Below, in pieces: positions 8,300 through 16,997 of a DNA stretch of 64,000 bases. The stretch spans positions 223,501 through 287,500 of the forward strand of contig NZ_MASI01000003.1 of assembly GCF_001708935.1 (NCBI RefSeq), given 5' to 3'. Source of the stretch: Methyloligella halotolerans (GTDB lineage Bacteria > Pseudomonadota > Alphaproteobacteria > Rhizobiales > Methyloligellaceae). The position numbers and the translations under genes were made by a program. How positions within the stretch are numbered: the first letter of the stretch is position 1; each line of letters starts with the position of its first letter. Below the pieces are notes generated by a model, which worked only from the letters and a program-made list of their open reading frames with translations, was not told where the DNA came from and ran no database searches.

Positions 8300-8413
8300 A
8301 CATTACGCTTAATGTTCCCCTTATCCAGTCCTCTGGATCGGAGTGGCCCCAACCACTCTGTTTGACGCCTCCCTGTTAACTTCCTGAGCCGCCCACCGGG
8401 CGGCTCTTTTTTT
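8300..8413 (+). ncRNA. Candidate small regulatory RNA with three hairpins
   Basis: Three successive hairpins occur with no reading frame: ATCCAG/CTGGAT (8322-8337), GAGTGG/CCACTC (8341-8358) and a strong GAGCCGCCC/GGGCGGCTC stem (8386-8406) followed by a run of T to 8413. Between the second and third lies a single-stranded CCTCCC-containing segment that could pair with Shine-Dalgarno sequences. The layout is that of the Hfq-dependent alphaproteobacterial trans-acting sRNAs. The 5' end is a guess; family membership was not tested. It might instead be the trailer of DUF1192, but the terminator lies about 180 bases past that stop. Confidence 0.55.
8386..8413 (+). terminator. Strong Rho-independent terminator
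   Basis: Nine-base-pair stem GAGCCGCCC/GGGCGGCTC with a three-base loop and a T8-9 tract. It ends whatever is transcribed from the DUF1192/sRNA region before rcdA. Confidence 0.85.
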
Positions 8414-8512
8414 GCCCATCTTCGGCGTTAACCTATTGTCGCATGAGGTGGTCGACAGGCCCGCGAGTTGGCATAGTGTGCCGGCCGGCCAGCGACGTCA
8501 GGGGGAGTGCCG

Positions 8513-9043
8513 ATGGCGGAACGTTCGAGCAGCGGCGAAGGCGACGTAACCGTCTCCTTCGGCGCTAAATTCGCACAATCCGAGCAGTTCAAAGCAGTTT
8601 TCCGCGAAGGGATGGCGCTTGTCGAGGAGGCGGCCGCCTATCTCGACGGGGAAGGACGCCTGGAAGCACGGGGCCTGAAGCCGCCGCTTTCGCTGGCTTA
8701 CGCGACAGAGAGCATGCGCCTTACCACGCGGCTGATGCAGCTCGCCTCCTGGCTGCTGATTCGCCGGGCCGTCACCGAAGGCGAGCTTTCCGCCGAGCAG
8801 GCGCTGGAAGAGCAGCGCAAGATCAAGCTGCCCGTGAAGAGCGGCGACCACCCCACGCGAGATTTCGAAGCGCTGCCGGAGCGGCTGCGGTTCCTGGTGG
8901 GAGAAAGCCTGAAGCTGCAGGATCGCGTGCTCCGGCTAAATCAAATGCTCAATCTGGATGCGGAGCGGCCGGCCCTTGAGTCGGAGCATCCCCTGCATCG
9001 GCAGATGTCGCAGCTCCGCGCCGCGTTCGACACCGGCGAATAG
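8513..9043 (+). CDS. rcdA: RcdA-type protease adaptor (DUF1465)
   Basis: Start at ATG 8513, with GGGGGAG seven bases before it. The 176-residue, mostly helical protein shows the DUF1465 core: FAQSEQFKAVFREGMALVEE, then LKPPLSLAYATESMRLTTRLMQLASWLLIRRAV and FLVGESLKLQDRVLRLNQ. In Caulobacter this family is RcdA, which helps ClpXP degrade CtrA and other cell-cycle proteins. Assignment to that role here is by family. A TTAACC near 8427 upstream is reminiscent of a CtrA half site. Confidence 0.8.
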   Translation: MAERSSSGEGDVTVSFGAKFAQSEQFKAVFREGMALVEEAAAYLDGEGRLEARGLKPPLSLAYATESMRLTTRLMQLASWLLIRRAVTEGELSAEQALEEQRKIKLPVKSGDHPTRDFEALPERLRFLVGESLKLQDRVLRLNQMLNLDAERPALESEHPLHRQMSQLRAAFDTGE

Positions 9044-9251
9044 TGAGCTTCAGCGAAGATCTCGATCGCCTGCTTTCCGATCCCGTCCCTGCTGCGCCGG
9101 TTCTCGAACAGGGTACGGAAAATCTGTTTCCACTCTAATTCAACAAGATAGTTGAGAACAGTTCAGTACCCGCTGGGCGGCTCCCCCCTCTAGGTTACGC
9201 GCTTGTTAACAGGTGCGCCTAGCGCACCAGCACAGCATTTGCCGGGGGGCG

Positions 9252-9276
9252 AAATTGATAATTCTTAATAGGGTGG
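9252..9276 (+). promoter_or_regulatory. AT-rich putative iron-regulator site and RBS before the TonB receptor
   Basis: AAATTGATAATTCTTAATA (9252-9270) is an AT island in GC-rich DNA and loosely resembles Fur/Irr-type operators (GATAAT element). It is followed by AGGGTGG, a ribosome-binding site for the GTG at 9282. Regulation by iron is inferred from position and gene function. Confidence 0.3.
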
Positions 9277-9281
9277 CCGCC

Positions 9282-12053
9282 GTGAAGGGCGGCGCGTGCG
9301 CGCGTGGGCAGGCAGCAATTCTGATGCTGCTGGGCATAGCGCTTTCAACTGGAACGGTTGTGCAGGCGCAGGCGCAAGAACCGGACGCTTCGCAAGGCAT
9401 CCAGGAAGAGCAGCCCGTTCAAGGCGCGGAAATCTCCTCGCCGTCGGACGGAGAGCCCATTGGCCCTGAAGGTGCGCCAGAGGGCGTTCAGGAACAAGAA
9501 GCCTCTCAGGGCATCGAGCTCAATCCGATCGTTGTGGAGGGAGACGAGCCGTCGCCAGCTGCGCCGCCTGTGCGGTCTGCGCGCGGTACGGCGCCGATTC
9601 AAACGGCCGTCCCGGCGCCTTTGCCGGAACCGGAGCCGGAAGGGGTCGAGCGCTCCACCTTTGGAGGGGAGCCGACCGCCTATAGCCCCGTCGAGGGATA
9701 TGTCGCGACACGTTCCGCCACGGGCACCAAGACCGACACACCTATCATGGAGACGCCCCAGTCGATCTCGGTGATCGGCGTCGAGCAGATGCAGGATCAG
9801 GGCGTGCAGACGTTGCAGGAGGCGGTGCGCTACACGCCGGGCGTTTTCGCCGACGGGTTCGGCCTCGATACGCGTAACGACTACGCGATCATCCGCGGTA
9901 TCCCGGCGGCCTATTTCATCGATGGGCTGCAGACCCAGGTCGTCAGCGGCTCCAACTCGAACACCATCCAGATCGAGCCCTATGCGCTTGAGCGAATCGA
10001 GGTGCTGCGCGGTCCGTCCTCCATGCTGTACGGGGCAACCAGCGCCGGCGGCATCATCAACGGGGTCTCAAAGCGGCCGACCCTGGAGCCGTTTGCCGAG
10101 GCTGGAATCGATTACGGGTCCTTCGACTTCAAGCAGGTGCGCGGCGATGTGAGCGGACCGATCTCGGAAGGCAGCGACTGGTACTACCGAATCACCGCTC
10201 TCGGGCGTCGGGCCGACACCCAGGTCGACTATGTCGATAATGACCGCTTCATGATCCAGCCGGCGCTCTCGTATCGTCCGGATGCCGATACCGACGTCAC
10301 CTTCATCGCCAATTTCCGCAAAGACGATGGCGGCTCGGTGCAGCAATTCATGCCGCAAGCTGGCACGCTCTATCCGAATATCAACGGCCGGATCGTGCCA
10401 CGTGACACGTTCACGGGCGAGCCTGGGGACTACTACAACACGGAGCAGCAGTCGGGGACGCTGCTGATCGACAAGACCTTCAACAACAAGCTGAAGTTTC
10501 ATTCGGGCACCCGGTATACCCACACGGAGAATGAATACGACTCGACGTTGCCGGCCCCTCTGACGCCGGCTCGGTTCTCCATCCTGAATTCGCCGTTCGC
10601 GAATTTGCTCGGCACGGATCTGGTCATTCCAGACTACGCCCCGTTTCTGGATGCCAGTCAGGAAGAAGTTGCCCGCGTCCGGTTCGTCTCGAATACCGAG
10701 ACGGAGGTATTCAATCAGGACGCCTATCTAACCGGAGAGATCAATACCGGCCGCATCAACCACGAGATCACGGGCGGTGTCGATTTCATGAGCTTCAAGG
10801 AGGAAAGCAGCCGGGCGGATTCGCTCGACAATCTCCTGACCAGCACATCGGTCAATCCGGGGGTGGTGCCGGCGGCGGAAGCGGCTGCCTTCGCTCAGGC
10901 ATACCCGATCGCCTTGGCGCAGATCCCGTCCTTCGTGCCGCCGGCAACGGCCCAAGCTTTGGCAACGCAGTTTGCAAACGACTATGTCGCGGGGTTGGGG
11001 ATCAATCGCCAGTCGGTGCTGCAACTCGCGGGCTATCCCGGCTTCCAGAAGAATTTCAATCTCTATAATCCGAGCTACGGCCCTTCGGATTATCAAGTCG
11101 ACCTCGGCACGTTTTCGCCGGTCGATCCGAACAACCTGACCCTGCGGGAAAATCCCACCGAGCGGCAGTATCAGACGGGTGTCTATCTTCAGGACCAGAT
11201 CCGTCTGGGGAACTGGATCGGCATTCTCGGTATCCGCCAGGACTGGGTGAATATCGGCTTCGAGGGCTCGCCCGACACTCATGAGCAGGCGACGTCGGGC
11301 CGGGCCGCGTTGATGTACGAGTTCGATGCCGGTTGGGCGCCCTACATCACCTGGTCGCAATCCTTCACGCCCCAGCCCGGACAGATCGTGTCCGACGAGC
11401 TGTTCGTCCGGACCAATGCCCGGGCGGCGACGCCGCGGGAAGGCGAGCAGATCGAGGTTGGCCTCAAGATCCAGCCGGACGGTTCGCGGTTCGGCCTCTA
11501 TATGTCGGCGTACCAGCTGACCGAGGAGAATCTGGTCGTCTCGCCGGACACGCTGTTCGAGACGCTGATCGGCGCGGAGGTCGAGGCGAAGGGCTTCGAG
11601 ATCGAGGCAATCGGCAATATCACGGACGAGTTGAAGGTGATCGGTGCCTATAGCTACACGGACGCCAAATACACCGACTATCCCGATCCGCTCGGCATCA
11701 AGATCGGCACTCAGCGTGAAGGTGCGCCGCCTCATCTCGCTTCGCTCTGGGGGATCTACACGTTCAGCCGCGGGTGGCTGGAAGGGGTCTCGATCGGTGG
11801 CGGCGTGCGCTATATCGGCGAGATCGAGGATGTCGCCGTCGACATCACGACCGGCCAGCGGCTCGAGGTCACGACGCCTTCGGTGACCCTGTTCGATGCT
11901 TCGTTGGCCTATGAGACCGACAATTGGCGCTGGGCCGTGACCGCGCAGAACCTTGAGGACACGTATTATGTCCTTTCCTGCACGGCGTTCCGCGGCGATT
12001 GCGCCATCGGCCAGGCCCGAACCGTGATCGGCAGCGCGACCTACAAATTCTAG
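9282..12053 (+). CDS. TonB-dependent siderophore receptor
   Basis: GTG 9282 is preferred because it gives a normal signal peptide (KGGACARGQ then a hydrophobic core ending QAQA) behind AGGGTGG; TTG 9255 or GTG 9213 would lengthen it by 9 or 23 residues. The mature protein has an acidic, Pro-rich leader with a TonB-box-like NPIVVEG, the plug domain (TPQSISVIGVEQMQDQG ... EAVRYTPGV ... RGIPAAYFIDG ... ERIEVLRGPSSMLYG) and a 22-strand barrel ending in ATYKF. These are features of the FhuA/FpvA-like siderophore receptor family. The ligand is unknown. It forms an uptake cluster with the next two genes. Confidence 0.92.
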   Translation: MKGGACARGQAAILMLLGIALSTGTVVQAQAQEPDASQGIQEEQPVQGAEISSPSDGEPIGPEGAPEGVQEQEASQGIELNPIVVEGDEPSPAAPPVRSARGTAPIQTAVPAPLPEPEPEGVERSTFGGEPTAYSPVEGYVATRSATGTKTDTPIMETPQSISVIGVEQMQDQGVQTLQEAVRYTPGVFADGFGLDTRNDYAIIRGIPAAYFIDGLQTQVVSGSNSNTIQIEPYALERIEVLRGPSSMLYGATSAGGIINGVSKRPTLEPFAEAGIDYGSFDFKQVRGDVSGPISEGSDWYYRITALGRRADTQVDYVDNDRFMIQPALSYRPDADTDVTFIANFRKDDGGSVQQFMPQAGTLYPNINGRIVPRDTFTGEPGDYYNTEQQSGTLLIDKTFNNKLKFHSGTRYTHTENEYDSTLPAPLTPARFSILNSPFANLLGTDLVIPDYAPFLDASQEEVARVRFVSNTETEVFNQDAYLTGEINTGRINHEITGGVDFMSFKEESSRADSLDNLLTSTSVNPGVVPAAEAAAFAQAYPIALAQIPSFVPPATAQALATQFANDYVAGLGINRQSVLQLAGYPGFQKNFNLYNPSYGPSDYQVDLGTFSPVDPNNLTLRENPTERQYQTGVYLQDQIRLGNWIGILGIRQDWVNIGFEGSPDTHEQATSGRAALMYEFDAGWAPYITWSQSFTPQPGQIVSDELFVRTNARAATPREGEQIEVGLKIQPDGSRFGLYMSAYQLTEENLVVSPDTLFETLIGAEVEAKGFEIEAIGNITDELKVIGAYSYTDAKYTDYPDPLGIKIGTQREGAPPHLASLWGIYTFSRGWLEGVSIGGGVRYIGEIEDVAVDITTGQRLEVTTPSVTLFDASLAYETDNWRWAVTAQNLEDTYYVLSCTAFRGDCAIGQARTVIGSATYKF

Positions 12054-12200
12054 TCGGATCGTGAGTGGCTCGAGCCGCATTGCAGGCTTATCCCAGCGCT
12101 CGTTTCAACGCCCATCCATCCTCTTTCTCGGGGGTGGGTGGGCGCCAACGCTTCGGAGGCGCTAAACGGTGGATTGGGGAATGGACGAGGGAGAGACGAT

Positions 12201-12758
12201 TTGGACGTGACGGCCGAAGCGTTCCTGCTGCTCGCCGCTGGGATCTTTTCCTTGCGATGGGCATGGCTGCAGAAGCGGGGCGAGGGAAGAGGATTCGTCG
12301 TCGGCGGGTGGCTCGCGATCGTCTCGAGTTTCTACGTTTTCGCCCATGTGTTCGGTGGCGAGCGCGGGATCACCTTTGCGCTGCTCGCCTTCTCGATTGC
12401 CGGCCTTCTGGCAGTGACCGCCACACTCCAACTGCGCAACAAGCGTTCGGAGCCGAGGGACCGGGCGATGGAGCCCGAGCAGCGGCGCACCAACTGGATG
12501 CGGGCTATCGGAAAGAGCTTGCTGGCGGTGGTGCTGGCCGGCGCCGCCGCGATCGGTGTCGGGGTTGCCTTCGCCGTGGCCATGCCCATGCCGGCCACAG
12601 ATAAGATGATCATCGGCGGTCTAATGGTGCCGATTTTGTGGGGCGGGGGAATGGCCTGGACGCTCGCAGATTCGAAACTCCTGCGCGCCACCGCGATCCT
12701 TCTAATCATCTGCGCGGTCGGCTACGGCATCGCGTTTCTGCCGAATTTTGTCTCATGA
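12201..12758 (+). CDS. Multi-pass inner-membrane protein of the iron-uptake cluster
   Basis: The open frame extends upstream to 12138, but the GGGAGAG at 12189-12195 points to TTG 12201 or GTG 12207. The protein (about 185 residues) has some six hydrophobic segments in two groups split by a polar linker (RNKRSEPRDRAMEPEQRRTN). I do not recognise the family with confidence; small membrane proteins of this kind accompany PepSY ferric-siderophore reductases next to TonB receptors. Its stop overlaps the start of the PepSY gene (ATGA), so the two are translationally coupled. Confidence 0.65.
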   Translation: MDVTAEAFLLLAAGIFSLRWAWLQKRGEGRGFVVGGWLAIVSSFYVFAHVFGGERGITFALLAFSIAGLLAVTATLQLRNKRSEPRDRAMEPEQRRTNWMRAIGKSLLAVVLAGAAAIGVGVAFAVAMPMPATDKMIIGGLMVPILWGGGMAWTLADSKLLRATAILLIICAVGYGIAFLPNFVS

Positions 12759-14290
12759 GCAAAACGCCGAAGCAAACAGGGCCGCGCGGGAAGAAGAACT
12801 GGCTCTCGCCGGATTTCGTGCGGGCCATGCTCGCCGGTCATTCGGCGCTCGGGCTGGCCTTCGCAGCGCTGATCTACATCGTCTGCCTCTCGGGTACGCT
12901 TGCCGTGTTCGTGATGGAGTTCCAGCGTTGGGAACAGCCTGATGCGCCGTTGGTTCTCGAGGTCCCAAGCGAAGGCGCGCTCCAGAAGGCGGCCGCGTCG
13001 GCGTTCGCCACGGCCAAGGAAAAGGCGGAACATCCCGATCTCTTCATCGCCTGGGACGGGTCCCGGACGCCCCATTTCACCATCAGGGTCCACGATCACG
13101 AGTCCGACTTCGAGCGGGAGTGGCTGGCCGATGGCAGCGGCACTCTCGTCGAGGAGATCAACGCGCCGTGGTCGGAGTTCCTCGCCCGTCTGCATATCAA
13201 TCTGCATATCCCGCAATCCTACGGGTTGTTTATCGTCGGGCTGACGGGGGTGGCTCTGCTCTCCTCGCTGATCTCGGGTGTGCTGTCCCATCCGCGGATT
13301 TTCCGGGATGCTTTCGCCTTTCGCTTCGGCGGGTCGCTCCGCCTGCAGGATGCGGATCTTCATAACCGGCTGGGCGTCTGGGGCCTGCCGTTTCATGTCG
13401 CGGTCTCTCTTACAGGTGCGCTTTTAGGACTCGCGGTGCTGATCATCGGCGTCTTGGCCATGGCGGCCTATGAGGGGGATTCGGAGAAGGCGTTCGCCGA
13501 GATCCTCGGGCCTCGGGCCGGAGAGAACATGGAGGCTGCCCCGCTACCCGATCTCGCCGCCTTGATGGCGCGCGTGCGGGAGGATCATCCGGATGCGGTC
13601 TTCGCCAGCGCTGATATCGAGCATGCCGGAACGGCCGGTCAGATGACCCACCTCTCCATGGGGACACCGGGCCATCTCGCCGCGGCCAATCGGTATTACT
13701 TCGATGGCTCGGGGAAGCTGATCGGCGATGGCGGGCTGGAGACGGGCTCCATCGGTCAGCAGATCCTGGGCGCTCTGCAGGCGGTCCATTTCGGCTGGTT
13801 CGCCGGCATGCCGGTGAAGATCGTCTATGGGATCCTTGGCCTGGCTCTCACCATCGTCACTCATACAGGCGTCACCATCTGGCTGCACCGGAAGCGGGAG
13901 AAAGGCGATCCTGCCCCGTTCTGGGAGCGGGTCTGGTCGGCCGTGGCCTGGAGTCAGCCGTTGGCGCTGGCGGTCTCCGCATTGGTGGCGTTATCAGGCG
14001 CGCCGGGCTTCATTCTGGCGAGCTATCTCGCCGCCACAGCCGGTTCGCTCGGCATCGGCATCCTGTCGGAAGGCGGGAAGACAGGCGGCCGGCTCCTGCG
14101 GCTCATGGGTGGGGCGGTGCTCCTCGCCGTGGTCGTTCTGTACATTGCGAAATTCGGCGTCCAAATCCACGGCGATCCCATGGCTTGGATTGTGAATTCA
14201 TTCCTTCTCGGAAGCGGGCTAGCTTTGTGTTTGAGCGGAGTAAGTCCCCTGGCGCGCCGAGGTGTTTTGGCTGGATCTCAAAGACCGTGA
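12755..14290 (+). CDS. PepSY-associated TM protein (putative ferric-siderophore reductase)
   Basis: ATG 12755 overlaps the previous stop and gives 511 residues. The order is an N-terminal transmembrane helix (HSALGLAFAALIYIVCLSGTLAVF), a periplasmic PepSY-like region, a helix pair near LHINLHIPQSYGLFIVGLTGVALLSSLISGV, the LHNRLGVWGLPFHVAVSLTGAL helix, a second periplasmic stretch and several C-terminal helices. The paired histidines in helices (HINLHIP, HNRLG, LHRKR) are the heme-binding type seen in PiuB/FoxB-like reductases. It probably releases iron from the siderophore imported by the neighbouring receptor. Confidence 0.82.
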   Translation: MSKTPKQTGPRGKKNWLSPDFVRAMLAGHSALGLAFAALIYIVCLSGTLAVFVMEFQRWEQPDAPLVLEVPSEGALQKAAASAFATAKEKAEHPDLFIAWDGSRTPHFTIRVHDHESDFEREWLADGSGTLVEEINAPWSEFLARLHINLHIPQSYGLFIVGLTGVALLSSLISGVLSHPRIFRDAFAFRFGGSLRLQDADLHNRLGVWGLPFHVAVSLTGALLGLAVLIIGVLAMAAYEGDSEKAFAEILGPRAGENMEAAPLPDLAALMARVREDHPDAVFASADIEHAGTAGQMTHLSMGTPGHLAAANRYYFDGSGKLIGDGGLETGSIGQQILGALQAVHFGWFAGMPVKIVYGILGLALTIVTHTGVTIWLHRKREKGDPAPFWERVWSAVAWSQPLALAVSALVALSGAPGFILASYLAATAGSLGIGILSEGGKTGGRLLRLMGGAVLLAVVVLYIAKFGVQIHGDPMAWIVNSFLLGSGLALCLSGVSPLARRGVLAGSQRP

Positions 14291-14410
14291 CCGCCACGCA
14301 GCAGTCCGGCTTCGAGATCGTCTCGACGCAGCTCATCGAGAAGGCGCCGGGACTGGAGCTGCCCACGCCGGACTAAGATCGAGAAGCCACTCCGAAGAGA
14401 AGCCATTCCC

Positions 14411-14442
14411 AAAAAGAAAATGCCCGGCGCAAGGGCCGGGCA
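14411..14442 (-). terminator. Rho-independent terminator of rpmE
   Basis: Read on the minus strand, the stem TGCCCGGC/GCCGGGCA (14421-14442) is followed by TTTTCTTTTT. It lies 70 bases downstream of the rpmE stop and faces the convergent PepSY gene. Confidence 0.8.
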
Positions 14443-14513
14443 AGATCATTTCGAGACGCTTGGCGTCTCTGGCTACTAAAGCGTGCGCTATCGGCCGCAG
14501 GCCGACGCGAATC

Positions 14514-14735
14514 CTATTTGATGAAGCCTTCGAACTTCTGCTTGAAGCGCGAGACACGGCCGCCGCGGTCCATCAGGTGATGGCTGCCGCCGGTCCAGGC
14601 CGGATGGGTCTTCGGATCGATGTCGAGCTTCATGGTCTCGCCTTCGGCGCCGAAGGTCGAATAGGTGGTGAACTCGGTGCCGTCGGTCATCACGACATTG
14701 ATGGCGTGATACTCGGGATGAATGTCTTTCTTCAT
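14514..14735 (-). CDS. rpmE: 50S ribosomal protein L31
   Basis: ATG 14735 starts [22 protein letters not shown], the conserved L31 opening, and the 73-residue product ends KFEGFIK. The zinc-binding cysteines of C+ type L31 are absent, as usual in Alphaproteobacteria. The internal motif [12 protein letters not shown] is typical. L31 sits on the 50S head and bridges to 30S. The gene is monocistronic with its own terminator and is divergent from the ABC exporter gene, the common order in rhizobial relatives. Confidence 0.95.
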   Translation of the reverse strand: MKKDIHPEYHAINVVMTDGTEFTTYSTFGAEGETMKLDIDPKTHPAWTGGSHHLMDRGGRVSRFKQKFEGFIK

Positions 14736-14929
14736 GGCCGGATGCCTTAACGTTCGGGCGCGGGTCGCGCAGTAATCTCTTAAGTTTGCGTCGCTATACC
14801 GGAAGTGGCGGGCGCACACAAGGCTCCGGCGTCGTTTCGGGGGGTGCGCGGCATTGCGTCTCCTCTGAGGCCTTGCCTCGAAGCACAAGCGTGACGCATT
14901 CTCCGCCCAATTTCAGGTCAGCGCGTTAG

Positions 14930-16768
14930 GTGATCGTGACAGCTCAGGATCAGGAAGCCGGGCAGACGGCATCGGATATCGCCGCAATTGCGGGCGATGA
15001 GGAGACGGTAAAGAAGTCGCGGTCCTTGCGGCCGCTCCTTGCGCTGAAGCGCTACGTTCTCCGCTACAAGGGAATCCTGCTCGCCGCCGGTGTCGCGCTC
15101 TTGCTGTCGGCGGCGGCGACGCTGGTGCTCCCAATCGCCGTGCGGCGGATGATCGATATCGGCTTCTCGGGCGCCGATCCGGTGCTGATCGACGAGTATT
15201 TCATCACGCTGGTGGGCGTTGGACTGGTGCTGGCCATCTCCAGTGCGGCACGGTTCTACTACGTGAATTGGCTCGGCGAGCGGGTGGTGACGGATATCCG
15301 CGCCGACGTTTTCAGCCATCTGCTCAGTCTCAGCCCGCAATTCTACGAGCTCACCCATTCGGGCGAGGTGCTCTCCCGGCTCACGGGCGACACCACCCAG
15401 GTGAAGTCGGCCATGAGCACGAGCGTCAGCCTGGCGCTGCGCAATATCGTTATGCTGCTGGGCGCGCTGGTGATGATGTTCGTGACCAGCCCGAAGCTCT
15501 CCCTCCTGGTGCTGGTCGCTATTCCGATCATCGTGCTGCCGCTGGTGGCGTTTGGCCGGTCGGTGCGGAAGCTGTCCCGCGAGGCCCAAGATCGGCTGGG
15601 GCAGGCGTCTGCTTACGCGAACGAGAGTCTCGGACAGGTGCGCGTGCTGCAGGCCTTCGTCCATGAAGATGCGGCGCGGGAGCGTTTCGACCGTGACGTC
15701 CAGAGCGCGTTCGATGCATCGCTTGCGCGGAACCGGTCCCGGGCGGTGCTGACGGCGGTCGCCATCTTCCTCGTCTTCGCAAGCGTGGTGGCGATCCTCT
15801 GGTATGGCGCCCAAGACGTGATGACCGGACAGATGTCCGGCGGACAGCTCGGCCAGTTCGTGCTTTACGCCGTGCTCGCGGCGGCTTCTCTGGGACAGCT
15901 CAGCGAGGTGTGGGGCGAGGTCGCGCAAGCCTCCGGCGCCGCGGAGCGGCTGGGCGAGCTTTTGGAAGTGGAGCCGGTCATAGTTTCGCCGGCCGATCCA
16001 ATTCCGCTGCCGACCCCGCCCAAGGGTGAGATCGGCTTCGACGATGTGAGCTTCGCCTATCCCTTGCGGCGTGATGCGCCGGCGCTGCACGATATCTCGT
16101 TCGCCATCAAGCCGGGCGAGAGGGTCGCCATCGTGGGCCCATCAGGCGCCGGCAAGACGACGATCTTCTCCCTGCTGCTGCGGTTCTACGACGTGGACAG
16201 CGGCGCCGTGCGCGTCGACGGCGTGGACGTGGCCCGGGCCGATCTTGCGGATCTCCGCTCCCGCTTCGCCCTGGTGCCCCAGGAGCCGGCCCTGTTCAGC
16301 GATTCGGTCGCGGAAAACATCGCCTACGGTCTTGAGAACGTGCCGCAAGGCGAGATCGAGGCGGCGGCCAAGGCGGCCTTCGCTCACGACTTCATCGTGG
16401 CGCTGCCGGAGGGGTACGACACCAAGCTCGGCGAGAACGGCCTGCGGCTGTCGGCCGGTCAGCGCCAGCGGATCGCCATCGCCCGGGCGTTGCTCCGCAA
16501 GGCGCCGATCCTGCTGCTGGACGAGGCGACGAGCGCGCTGGACTCCGAGAGTGAGATCCTGGTGCAGCGCGCCTTCGACAAGGTGATGGAAGGGCGCACG
16601 ACCCTGGTCATCGCGCACCGGCTTTCCACGGTGGTGCAGGCGGACCGCATCCTCGTGATCGAGGACGGACGTCTGGTGGAGCAGGGGACGCATCAATCCC
16701 TGATCTCGGCGGGCGGCACCTATGCCAGGCTGGCGGAGCTGCAGTTCGCCACGGATGCCGCGGAGTAA
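14930..16768 (+). CDS. ABC exporter, fused membrane and ATPase domains (MsbA/LipA-type)
   Basis: The product has 612 residues from GTG 14930 (GTG 14936 is an alternative). A six-helix type IV ABC membrane domain fills about residues 40-340; the ATPase domain carries Walker A GPSGAGKTT, Q-loop VPQEP, signature LSAGQRQRIAIARALL, Walker B ILLLDEATSALD and the switch histidine in IAHRLST. It is a half-transporter that should act as a homodimer. Alphaproteobacterial annotation often calls this group ABC transporter transmembrane/ATP-binding protein; lipid, drug or peptide export is possible. It converges on the motor pair across a repeat-rich gap. Confidence 0.9.
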   Translation: MIVTAQDQEAGQTASDIAAIAGDEETVKKSRSLRPLLALKRYVLRYKGILLAAGVALLLSAAATLVLPIAVRRMIDIGFSGADPVLIDEYFITLVGVGLVLAISSAARFYYVNWLGERVVTDIRADVFSHLLSLSPQFYELTHSGEVLSRLTGDTTQVKSAMSTSVSLALRNIVMLLGALVMMFVTSPKLSLLVLVAIPIIVLPLVAFGRSVRKLSREAQDRLGQASAYANESLGQVRVLQAFVHEDAARERFDRDVQSAFDASLARNRSRAVLTAVAIFLVFASVVAILWYGAQDVMTGQMSGGQLGQFVLYAVLAAASLGQLSEVWGEVAQASGAAERLGELLEVEPVIVSPADPIPLPTPPKGEIGFDDVSFAYPLRRDAPALHDISFAIKPGERVAIVGPSGAGKTTIFSLLLRFYDVDSGAVRVDGVDVARADLADLRSRFALVPQEPALFSDSVAENIAYGLENVPQGEIEAAAKAAFAHDFIVALPEGYDTKLGENGLRLSAGQRQRIAIARALLRKAPILLLDEATSALDSESEILVQRAFDKVMEGRTTLVIAHRLSTVVQADRILVIEDGRLVEQGTHQSLISAGGTYARLAELQFATDAAE

Positions 16769-16782
16769 TTAACCGCTTCGGT

Positions 16783-16855
16783 GTCATACCGGCGAAAGCC
16801 GGTCTCCAATCCTATCCCCACAGCGCTGCTGGATTCCGGCTTTCGCCGGAATGAC
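16783..16855. repeat. Dispersed palindromic intergenic repeat, unit A
   Basis: Two 20-base arms, reverse complements with one mismatch, bound a 33-base centre. Each arm also forms its own small hairpin (CCGGCGAAAGCCGG; CCGGCTTTCGCCGG). The outer ends read GTCAT and ATGAC. Units B (16898-16989) and C (61088-61149) share the same design. It lies between two convergent genes and may act as a bidirectional terminator. Confidence 0.75.
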
Positions 16856-16897
16856 TCTCCGGGATGAAGCCGGGTCCACACGCCACGCACGGCCGCC

Positions 16898-16989
16898 GTC
16901 CCTGCGAAAGCAGGGATCCAGTAGCCCCTGTAGCAGCATTTTAGCCACGACGATGGTTACTGGATTGCCCGGTCAAGCCAGGCAATGAC
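16898..16989. repeat. Dispersed palindromic intergenic repeat, unit B
   Basis: A more diverged copy: it starts GTCCCTGCGAAAGCAGGGAT with CCAGTAGCC after it, and ends with GGTTACTGGATTGCC plus GGCAATGAC. The two halves are inverted, with ATCCAGTA/TACTGGAT as the conserved inner part. It ends nine bases before the OmpA-domain gene's stop. Confidence 0.65.
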
Positions 16990-16997
16990 AGACAGAG

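Noticed and set aside
9043..9138. A 31-codon frame overlapping the rcdA stop (GTG AGC TTC ...)
   Set aside because: It has no ribosome-binding site of its own beyond the end of rcdA, no known relatives that I recall and no domain; kept only as a possible short peptide.
10728..12080. A 450-codon open frame on the minus strand opposite the TonB receptor
   Set aside because: It is a GC-driven shadow of the receptor gene with no recognisable motif; the plus-strand frame has signal peptide, plug and barrel motifs.
14185..14376. A 63-codon frame overlapping the end of the PepSY gene
   Set aside because: No site, no recognised motif, and it overlaps the well-supported end of the reductase gene.
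14918..16090. A 390-codon minus-strand open frame opposite the ABC exporter
   Set aside because: Antisense shadow rich in His, Arg and Gln with no domain; the plus-strand frame has all ABC motifs.
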